Source: Helicobacteraceae bacterium
GTDB taxonomy: Bacteria; Campylobacterota; Campylobacteria; Campylobacterales; Sulfurimonadaceae
Direction: 5' to 3'
DNA: 10,416 bases
Assembly: GCA_027057185.1 (NCBI GenBank)
Contig: JALUJE010000137.1
Location: 1-10,416, forward strand
Positions 1 to 5,896 of the stretch are shown piece after piece. The notes beneath the pieces were generated by a model. That model searched no databases and was not told the origin of the DNA. It saw only the letters and a program-made list of their open reading frames with translations. A program made the position numbers and the translations under genes. Positions within the stretch are counted from its first letter, which is position 1, and the number at the start of each line of letters is the position of its first letter.

Positions 1-52
1 TTTTGCTATTGCTTTTTCATTAACTATTGGTTATCATAGTACTAGTAAACAT

Positions 53-60
53 TATATAAG
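53..60 (+). promoter_or_regulatory. Possible -10 region upstream of the tetraheme cytochrome gene
   Basis: A TATATAAG stretch lies about 32 nt upstream of the start codon and could be a sigma-70 -10 element. A TTGGTT at 27-32 is a poor -35 candidate because the spacer would be 20 nt or more. The leader before the gene is AT-rich with a T-run at 61-68. The window starts only 91 nt before the gene, so an upstream gene or a better promoter may lie outside it. Confidence 0.3.
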
Positions 61-91
61 TTTTTTTTATATGGTGTGATTAGGAGTTATT

Positions 92-847
92 ATGAATAAA
101 AAGATAAATATACTTACAGGTTTATTAGTTGTTTGTTCCCCGTTAGTGTACGGTGGTTCAATTGTAGGCAGTCCTCATGATATTGGTGGGGGCGGTAATA
201 ATGTCGCAGGAGACAACGGTGAAATCTGTGTCTACTGTCATACTCCTCACGCGGCGAATGTAGCGTTTGATGGAGCACCGTTATGGAACAAGTCGGGAAC
301 GGCAGGAAATGACTATATGATGTATGGTGCCACAGCTATAAATACGGCAGGTACGACTATTGCGGGAAATGCTACCGAGGCGACGCCTTCAAGTCCATCA
401 TTGGCATGTTTAAGCTGTCATGATGGTATTAGTGCTATTGACTCTATTGTCAATGCCCCGGGTTCTGGTATGGGAAGTCTGGCTGCCGGTACCAAAAATA
501 TTGGTGAGCTGGCAACCATGTTTGGCGGTAATATCGGTGGCACCCCGGGTGCCCCGACAGCAGGAACAACAGTTGATCTGGCGAATGATCACCCTGTTTC
601 TATTACCTTTGTTGAAGGAGCGGCGAGCTTGCGACCTAAAACGACACTATTGACAGATACCGGTGATGGTGTGGCATGGATCGGTGCTACGACTATTAAT
701 GATCTTCTACGTGCCGGAAGAGTAGAGTGTGGTAGTTGTCATGATCCTCATAATGGTGGGAATACACAGGGGGTATCGACAGAAGTTAATTTCCTTCGTC
801 ACAGTAATACCGGAAGTAATCTCTGTATTGGTTGTCATAATAAATAG
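92..847 (+). CDS. Secreted tetraheme c-type cytochrome, OmcE-like; candidate extracellular filament subunit
   Basis: This is a 251-residue exported cytochrome. The signal peptide is about residues 1-21, with cleavage likely after VYG; C15 is not in a lipobox. Four CxxCH motifs at C46, C106, C213 and C245 bind four hemes. Five further His (H29, H53, H167, H220, H237) can supply the distal ligands, so bis-His coordination is feasible. The order of signature elements is that of the OmcE family: a His shortly after the mature N-terminus (GSPHD), CVYCHTPH, APLWNK, CLSCHDG, DHPVS, CGSCHDPH, FLR, and a last CxxCH within three residues of the C-terminus. Geobacter OmcE has four hemes in a similar length and polymerises into filaments, each subunit donating a His to a heme of its neighbour. 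The glycine/alanine/threonine-rich insertion between hemes 2 and 3 (about 120-165) fits a surface loop. RBS TAGGAG at 81-86 has 5-nt spacing. Being OmcE-like is well supported; filament formation is inferred. It could instead be a monomeric periplasmic or outer-membrane cytochrome. Confidence 0.9.
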   Translation: MNKKINILTGLLVVCSPLVYGGSIVGSPHDIGGGGNNVAGDNGEICVYCHTPHAANVAFDGAPLWNKSGTAGNDYMMYGATAINTAGTTIAGNATEATPSSPSLACLSCHDGISAIDSIVNAPGSGMGSLAAGTKNIGELATMFGGNIGGTPGAPTAGTTVDLANDHPVSITFVEGAASLRPKTTLLTDTGDGVAWIGATTINDLLRAGRVECGSCHDPHNGGNTQGVSTEVNFLRHSNTGSNLCIGCHNK

Positions 848-880
848 TTATTTAGAAAATACTTACAAATCAACATAAAT

Positions 881-897
881 AGGGTGGGATTTACCCT
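881..897 (+). other. Short hairpin after the tetraheme gene; possible attenuator or mRNA-stabilising stem
   Basis: AGGGT at 881-885 pairs with ACCCT at 893-897 around a 7-nt loop, 34 nt after the cytochrome stop codon. The stem is short and the nearest T-run (922-928) starts 24 nt further on, so it is not a textbook intrinsic terminator. It could reduce read-through, or protect the 3' end of the upstream mRNA so that the cytochrome is made in excess of the downstream accessory genes. Confidence 0.3.
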
Positions 898-921
898 GCC
901 CTGTACCTACCTTCATTAAAG

Positions 922-936
922 TTTTTTTGATATAAT
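922..936 (+). promoter_or_regulatory. Probable internal promoter for the NHL-PPIase-barrel-NHL-cytochrome run
   Basis: A perfect TATAAT at 931-936 follows the T-run TTTTTTT at 922-928. A strong -10 with a T-rich upstream stretch and no obvious -35 is the typical sigma-70 style in Campylobacterota. Transcription would start near 942-945, leaving a leader of about 75 nt that contains the inverted repeat at 963-981 and the RBS AAAGGAG at 1004-1010. A TTGACA at 939-944 has no matching -10 and is probably coincidental. Confidence 0.45.
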
Positions 937-962
937 AATTGACATTTACTTAAGAAAAAACG

Positions 963-981
963 AATCGTAATGGGTACGATT
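963..981. promoter_or_regulatory. Perfect 7-bp inverted repeat in the leader; candidate operator
   Basis: The sequence reads AATCGTA-ATGGG-TACGATT, two perfect 7-bp arms around a 5-nt spacer. It lies about 30 nt downstream of the proposed -10 box and 36 nt upstream of the first NHL gene. That spacing suits a dimeric repressor acting as a roadblock, or a small stem-loop in the 5' leader. I do not recognise it as the site of a particular regulator, and no second copy was noticed in the window. The repeat itself is certain; its role is not. Confidence 0.5.
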
Positions 982-1017
982 AATTTAAAAAATGTTTAGA
1001 GGTAAAGGAGTAGTTAT

Positions 1018-2106
1018 ATGAAAAAAACGTTTCTTTTTTTATCAATTTTAATGGGATTTTTCTTTACCGCATGTGCGCCTAAAGTTGTCGAAGTAAAACC
1101 AAATATTGTTTTTCCATCGTACCCGGATGAACCAAAAATTGTTTATCTGGATACTTATAGGGGCGGTGTTACAGCTGAAGAGGATAAAGGCCTTAGTGGC
1201 GTTTTGGATGTCTTCTTGGGAGAAGACAATGGTGATTCGGGAGTATCGAATATTATTAAACCTTATGGTGTTGGTTTACAAGATGGTAAAGTTTATGCTG
1301 TCGATACGGGGTCTGACGCGGTATTTGTTATGGACGAGAAGACAAGAGAAGTGGCGTTTCTTGGAAATCGATCCAGAGGAAAGCTCATTGGTCCGGTCGC
1401 GGTAGCATTTGACAGTAATGGAACGACTTATGTGAGTGATGCCAAGCAAAAGATCATACAGGGTTATGACAAAAAAGGAAAACTAAAGTATGTGCTTGGA
1501 GGGAGATTGGTATTTACCTATCCCACCGGGATCGCTATCAATAAAGAGCTGAATCGTCTGTACGTTGTTGATACCAAACTGCATCAGTTTAAAGCGTTTG
1601 ATCTAAAAACCAAAGAACTCCTGTTTACGGTAGGCAAGCGTGGAAAAGGTGATGCAGAATTTAATTTTCCTACCAACATTGCCGTTGATCGAAGAAATGG
1701 GAATGTGGTTGTAGTCGATACACAAAATTTTCGTGTGCAGATTTTTGATAAAGACGGTAATTTTATTCGTCGTTTTGGAAAAATCGGCGATAAGCCGGGA
1801 ATGTTTGCAAGACCTAAGGGTGTGGCGATAGATACAGAAGGGCATATTTATGTTAGTGATGCCGCTTTTAACAATGTACAAATTTTTAACGATAAGGGAC
1901 AGTTGTTACTTTATTTTGGAAGCGCCGGCTATACCCCTGCAACGTTTCGTTTAATTGCCGGAATTTATATTGACGAGCATGATAAAATTGTTATTGCTGA
2001 CGGATTTTCGGGCCGAGTGCAAACTTTTCAATATTTAAGTGAACAGTGGAAAGCGGCACACCCGAAAGCGTATGAAAAACTTAAAGAATTTAAGCCTGAA
2101 ATGTAG
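1018..2106 (+). CDS. NHL-repeat six-bladed beta-propeller lipoprotein
   Basis: This is a 362-residue protein with a lipoprotein-type signal ending FTAC, so C19 would be the lipidated residue. The +2 residue is Ala, which would favour the outer membrane if the E. coli rule holds. The short motif FPSYPDEPKIVYL (32-44) is a degenerate form of the WPxPPDPPRI segment common in NHL proteins of multiheme cytochrome loci. Residues about 75-340 hold roughly six NHL-type blades, seen as repeated P-x-G-I/V-A-x-D ... I/V-Y-V-x-D ... V-Q-x-F-D units, clearest at about 170-320. NHL propellers bind proteins or ligands and have no visible catalytic site. Start chosen on AAAGGAG (1004-1010), 7 nt upstream. 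It begins the tight gene run and is paralogous to the NHL gene at 4886. A role as an assembly or docking factor for the cytochrome-barrel complex is inferred from neighbours only. Confidence 0.88.
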   Translation: MKKTFLFLSILMGFFFTACAPKVVEVKPNIVFPSYPDEPKIVYLDTYRGGVTAEEDKGLSGVLDVFLGEDNGDSGVSNIIKPYGVGLQDGKVYAVDTGSDAVFVMDEKTREVAFLGNRSRGKLIGPVAVAFDSNGTTYVSDAKQKIIQGYDKKGKLKYVLGGRLVFTYPTGIAINKELNRLYVVDTKLHQFKAFDLKTKELLFTVGKRGKGDAEFNFPTNIAVDRRNGNVVVVDTQNFRVQIFDKDGNFIRRFGKIGDKPGMFARPKGVAIDTEGHIYVSDAAFNNVQIFNDKGQLLLYFGSAGYTPATFRLIAGIYIDEHDKIVIADGFSGRVQTFQYLSEQWKAAHPKAYEKLKEFKPEM

Positions 2107-2125
2107 ATAATTATAAAGGAATCAA

Positions 2126-3058
2126 GTGAAAGTAGTTTTTTATATTATGGTATTGCAATATTTTTTAATGGGGCAAGCTACAGTGTTACCAGAATCGACA
2201 GTAGCCATTGTAAATGGTATGGCAATTTCTGATGATGAACTCAATAAAGAGGTAGGCAAAGCGTTGCCTCAAACGTATTACCATGCGACGTTAAATGATG
2301 AAAAGCTGGCAAAACTCAAAGAAAAAGCATTGCAATCACTGATTGAAAAAACACTCTTGTACCAATATGCACGCTCGCAAAAAATTAATGTCAGTGAGAA
2401 TGAAATTGATGATGTTATGAAAACGCTTGCGAAAGCCTATGGGTCGAAAAAAGTTCTTGAAAAAGCATTTCGGCAGTTGGGTTTTACATCGAAAACATTT
2501 CGAAAAGCCATTGAAAGAGATGAAGTACTGAAAAAACTTTACAAAAAAGAGGTAGAGGTCAACATTAGCGATGATGAACTAAAGGCTTACTATGACAAAA
2601 ATAGGTATAAATTCAAAGAGCCTGAAAAAATCAGGGTACGCCTGATTCATGTGAGAAATGATCCCACAGATCCAAAAGGGAAGCAGAAGGCAAAAGCAAT
2701 GATAGATGAGGCATATAAAAAGCTGAAAGAGGGGATGGATTTTGCTGACGTTGCTGCGCAGTATTCTACTGCAATGAGCCGTATTAAGGGTGGTGATATG
2801 GGGTACCTTCATAGAGGCCGACTAGATGCGGCAGTGGAAGACAAAGCCTTTGCTATGGATGTGAACAGTACCAGTGATATCATCGAGGATACCATAGGAT
2901 ATTTTATTGTAAAGGTAGAAGATAAGCTGAAGCCAAAACAGTTTTCTTTCGATAGTATTAAAAAAGGCTTACGGAGCGATTTGAAAAAGCGATATGAACA
3001 AGAACGCAAGGAAGCATTGCTTAAAAAGCTATTCTCAACTGCGGTGATTGTAAAATAG
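2126..3058 (+). CDS. Periplasmic parvulin-type peptidyl-prolyl cis-trans isomerase (SurA/PpiC-like)
   Basis: This is a 310-residue exported foldase. A short hydrophobic leader (about 4-15) ends near GQA at 16-18, consistent with a signal peptide. Residues about 24-150 form the helical SurA-type N-terminal chaperone region (AIVNGMAISDDEL at 27-39, then charged helices). Residues about 168-265 form the parvulin domain: an IRVRLIH first strand with H175, FADVA...YS (206-213), GGDMGYL (222-228), and GYFIVKV near 258-264. The second active-site His usual in this family (GYHI) is Phe at 260. The start is GTG with RBS AAAGGA (2115-2120) at 5-nt spacing; the next in-frame ATG would cut into the signal. 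It begins 19 nt after the NHL gene. Likely clients are the beta-barrel or the proline-rich cytochromes. Family assignment is firm; the client is inferred. Confidence 0.9.
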   Translation: MKVVFYIMVLQYFLMGQATVLPESTVAIVNGMAISDDELNKEVGKALPQTYYHATLNDEKLAKLKEKALQSLIEKTLLYQYARSQKINVSENEIDDVMKTLAKAYGSKKVLEKAFRQLGFTSKTFRKAIERDEVLKKLYKKEVEVNISDDELKAYYDKNRYKFKEPEKIRVRLIHVRNDPTDPKGKQKAKAMIDEAYKKLKEGMDFADVAAQYSTAMSRIKGGDMGYLHRGRLDAAVEDKAFAMDVNSTSDIIEDTIGYFIVKVEDKLKPKQFSFDSIKKGLRSDLKKRYEQERKEALLKKLFSTAVIVK

Positions 3059-3068
3059 TGTGGTATTT

Positions 3069-4886
3069 ATGAAAATTATAATCAATAATCTGATCGTCTT
3101 ATTGTTTTTTTGCAGTGCATCACTGTATGCATACAACTACAAAGACAGAGGAGCCTATGGTAAAATAGAGTTTCGTTATATTGATGATTTTTATGAAACT
3201 AATAATACGCGCAACTCTCAAAAAGATTTTATTCAAGAATACCAATTGGGGTATATGGGCAATATCTATAGCCCACGTCTATTGGATTATACGGTAGAAG
3301 GGGTATTGCGATTTGAAAATATTGATACGAAGACGGAGGGGACAGACTATACAACGAAAATAGACAGCCAGGATTATAAGGTTAATCTTGCGTTTATCAA
3401 GGAAACTAAATACCCGTTCACCATTTATGCACAACGTACCAACAGACCGTTTTCAACAATTTACAGTCAGTCGATTAATCGCTATACTCAAGACATAGAA
3501 AAATATGGGGTCATGGGTACTATGAAGTTTGATATGTTTATGTTAAGTTATGGTGCATCAAAAAATAAAGGAGTCTATGAAGGAATTGCAACGTTGCAAG
3601 ATCGGGATACGACTACCTACCGTATTTCGGCACGCCGTAATCAGGACAATTATAATTTGCAGGTAAGTTATCTGCATCTTAACAGAATCACAGATCAAAC
3701 GTATGTTAACAGGGGCAGAACACGAACAGATCAGACAGACGATACGGTCGATGTTACTTATGGGTGGAATATTTCCAAAGCGCTTACGTTTAATTCGGGA
3801 TTACGTTATCTCAAAAGCGACTACTATCGCACAGAATCAACATCGGCAGATGCGAGCTTACGGTGGACTCCCAATACCACTTACAACGGCATGATATCCA
3901 TGTCGGCAAGTCGTTCAGATCAACTCATAAATTCCTTTGATACCGGAGATTCTCAGGTGTATGGCAATCAGGTAGATATGCTAAATGTTAACCAGGTATT
4001 TAATTATAATGTTACTCCAGAATTGATACTAACGGAGAGTATGTCTTATTATAATTACAGTGCGGATGCAGCAAAGGGAGTTAACCGCAATCTCAGATTG
4101 GGAGCAAACTATAGAAAACAACTTTTTGAAGATACCCGTATACAGCTTTCATCGAGTATTGATATACGTTCAAGTAAAAATAATGCAAGACTTACAGAAT
4201 ATAGTAGTTATCAATCGCTGGATAAAGAGAGTTATATTGTCAACCTGGGTGCAAGAGTCAATCAAAATCTTCCTTCCATTCGCTCGACACTTAATGCTGG
4301 TGTGACTTACTATTCGATGCAGACATCACTGGATGAGACTCGAGACCGATATAGCCTTAATAGCGCATTGTTTACACAGCTTTTTGGGGCATTTACCAAT
4401 AGAATAGAGGTAAGCTATATGGAGGATGACAGTCTCTCTTTTCTTGGCAATAATGAGAATCTGTATGCACGCTCCATAACACGATTGGATGTAGGTGAAT
4501 ATATTGATTATATGACACGCTTGGGGGTTCGGGGTCGTTTGTCTCTTAAGGTAGGAGTACGGTACTCCGAAATAGATAATGACGGATTGGTTGTGTCACG
4601 TACTGTACCCCGTGCCGATATGAATATGAACTATCGTTTATGGCAGCGGCTAATATTTTCAGCAGGTGCCCATGTGGACAAAGATTTAACGTATAATTAT
4701 ATTAACTATTCTGCTAATGCCAATATCAGTTATAAAATTAGAAAAATTTCTTTCTCAATGGGTTATCAGTATTATAAAACAAAAGTAACAGATGTTGTCG
4801 ATGAGTTGGACGGTATTGATACATTGGTACTGATACCGGAGCGGGATCGCTCTCGCTTTGAGATGAAATTAAGTCGGAGATTTTAA
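3069..4886 (+). CDS. Outer-membrane beta-barrel protein, candidate porin of a cytochrome export or electron conduit
   Basis: This is a ~605-residue protein with a signal peptide of about residues 1-21 ending LYA. The rest is mostly amphipathic segments of about 10 residues with alternating Tyr/aromatic and polar residues and short Asp/Asn/Thr-rich turns. It ends in KLSRRF, a terminal Phe being the usual beta-barrel assembly signal. The length suits about two dozen strands, in the size range of MtrB-like conduit porins, but there is no N-terminal CxxC and no heme motif, and I cannot place it in a named family. An in-frame GTG at 3060 would add three residues; ATG 3069 gives the more typical signal peptide (MKIII). 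Neither start has a strong RBS, so it may be coupled to the PPIase gene ending 10 nt upstream. Its stop overlaps the next start (TAATG). Placed between propellers and cytochromes, it is the likely outer-membrane element of the system. Confidence 0.85.
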   Translation: MKIIINNLIVLLFFCSASLYAYNYKDRGAYGKIEFRYIDDFYETNNTRNSQKDFIQEYQLGYMGNIYSPRLLDYTVEGVLRFENIDTKTEGTDYTTKIDSQDYKVNLAFIKETKYPFTIYAQRTNRPFSTIYSQSINRYTQDIEKYGVMGTMKFDMFMLSYGASKNKGVYEGIATLQDRDTTTYRISARRNQDNYNLQVSYLHLNRITDQTYVNRGRTRTDQTDDTVDVTYGWNISKALTFNSGLRYLKSDYYRTESTSADASLRWTPNTTYNGMISMSASRSDQLINSFDTGDSQVYGNQVDMLNVNQVFNYNVTPELILTESMSYYNYSADAAKGVNRNLRLGANYRKQLFEDTRIQLSSSIDIRSSKNNARLTEYSSYQSLDKESYIVNLGARVNQNLPSIRSTLNAGVTYYSMQTSLDETRDRYSLNSALFTQLFGAFTNRIEVSYMEDDSLSFLGNNENLYARSITRLDVGEYIDYMTRLGVRGRLSLKVGVRYSEIDNDGLVVSRTVPRADMNMNYRLWQRLIFSAGAHVDKDLTYNYINYSANANISYKIRKISFSMGYQYYKTKVTDVVDELDGIDTLVLIPERDRSRFEMKLSRRF

Positions 4887-5887
4887 TGAATAAATTCATA
4901 TGGCTCAGCTTATTGCTGATGGTGACGGAGAGTTTTGGAATAAAACAGGAGTCTAAGCTGGTTTGGCCGGCGCCCCCGGATCCGGCACGAATAGCGTATG
5001 TGGCTTCGGTTAATAATGCGAAAGATTTTGGAATAGAAAAGGGATTTTTCTCAAAAATATTTGATTTCGTATTTGGTGATAAGCAGGCAATATTGAACAG
5101 CCCCTTTGGAATACATGCCGATAAGAACAGCGTGTACGTTACCGATATCTTTGCTAAAGCAGTTTATATTTTTGATAAAGAAGAAGATAAGATCGTTACA
5201 ATCAAAGGATCCGATAAAGAATCGTTTCTTTATCCGGTGGATGTTGTCACTGATAGTAAAAGCAATATTTATGTTTCAGACTCCGTGCGTGCGAAAATCT
5301 ATGTTTTTGATAGTGACGGAGATTTCAAATATACTATTGTACCCAAAGCTCTGCAACGCCCTGTCGGCATTGCAATAAGTCCTGATGGTCAATGGCTCTA
5401 TATTGTTGATGCCATGAGTAGTCAAATACATGTAACCAGCTTAAAAGGCAATTACGTACACTCAATAGGAACGCATGGCAAAGGGAAGGGTGAATTTAAT
5501 CGCCCGACATTTATTGATATAGGAAAGGATGGTAAACTGTACGTGAGTGACTCCATGAATCATCGTGTGCAGATTCTCGATAAAAACGGGAAATATGTCC
5601 ATGCTTTCGGTGAACTGAGTGATAATATCGGAGGTTTTGGAAGTCCGCGCGGTATTGCACTCGATAGTGATGAAAATATCTATGTAAATGATACCTTGTA
5701 CAATACCATTCAGATTTTTAATTCAAAGGGAGAGTTGTTAATGCGCTTTGGTTCCTACGGGAGTACTAGAGGTGAATTTGCATTGCCTATAGATATTTCA
5801 ATTTCGGCCGATAGTACTATATATATTACCGATACTAACAATAAGCGCTTTCAAATATTTAAACGATTGGAGGCGCCTACACAATAG
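4886..5887 (+). CDS. Secreted NHL-repeat beta-propeller protein
   Basis: This is a 333-residue protein with a cleavable signal peptide of about residues 1-18 and no lipobox Cys, unlike the NHL lipoprotein at 1018. The mature N-terminus carries WPAPPDPARIAYV (27-39), the signature seen in degenerate form in its paralogue, then a short amphipathic stretch (FFSKIFDFVFGD) and about six NHL blades from about residue 70 to 330. Repeats such as RPTFIDIGKDGKLYVSD and SPRGIALDSDENIYVND are clear. The start ATG at 4886-4888 overlaps the barrel gene stop by one base (TAATG), indicating translational coupling; GGAG at 4876-4879 is its RBS inside the barrel gene. The 12-heme cytochrome gene follows within 9 nt. 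A periplasmic or secreted scaffold for that cytochrome or the barrel is plausible; no catalytic role is visible. Confidence 0.88.
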   Translation: MNKFIWLSLLLMVTESFGIKQESKLVWPAPPDPARIAYVASVNNAKDFGIEKGFFSKIFDFVFGDKQAILNSPFGIHADKNSVYVTDIFAKAVYIFDKEEDKIVTIKGSDKESFLYPVDVVTDSKSNIYVSDSVRAKIYVFDSDGDFKYTIVPKALQRPVGIAISPDGQWLYIVDAMSSQIHVTSLKGNYVHSIGTHGKGKGEFNRPTFIDIGKDGKLYVSDSMNHRVQILDKNGKYVHAFGELSDNIGGFGSPRGIALDSDENIYVNDTLYNTIQIFNSKGELLMRFGSYGSTRGEFALPIDISISADSTIYITDTNNKRFQIFKRLEAPTQ

Positions 5888-5890
5888 GAG
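5886..5890 (+). promoter_or_regulatory. RBS deciding the start of the 12-heme cytochrome gene
   Basis: AGGAG overlaps the TAG stop of the NHL gene and lies 6 nt before ATG 5897. An in-frame TTG at 5894 is only 3 nt from it, too close, so ATG 5897 is preferred. Confidence 0.75.
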
Positions 5891-5896
5891 CCTTTG

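Noticed and set aside
40..47. Palindrome TACTAGTA upstream of the first gene as an operator
   Set aside because: Eight bases without spacer in AT-rich DNA is too short to distinguish from chance.
134..136. C15 of the tetraheme cytochrome as a lipoprotein Cys
   Set aside because: The preceding residues are LVV, and Val at -1 does not fit a lipobox; a cleavable signal ending near G21 is more likely.
939..944. Consensus TTGACA as a -35 element for the first NHL gene
   Set aside because: No acceptable -10 lies 16-18 nt downstream (that stretch reads GAATCG), whereas TATAAT at 931-936 is perfect and lies upstream of it.
3060..3062. GTG start for the beta-barrel gene
   Set aside because: It adds MVF before a normal MKIII signal start and has no better RBS; ATG 3069 preferred, though the evidence is not decisive.
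5894..5896. TTG start for the 12-heme cytochrome
   Set aside because: It is 3 nt from the AGGAG RBS, too close; ATG 5897 has 6-nt spacing and gives a normal signal peptide.
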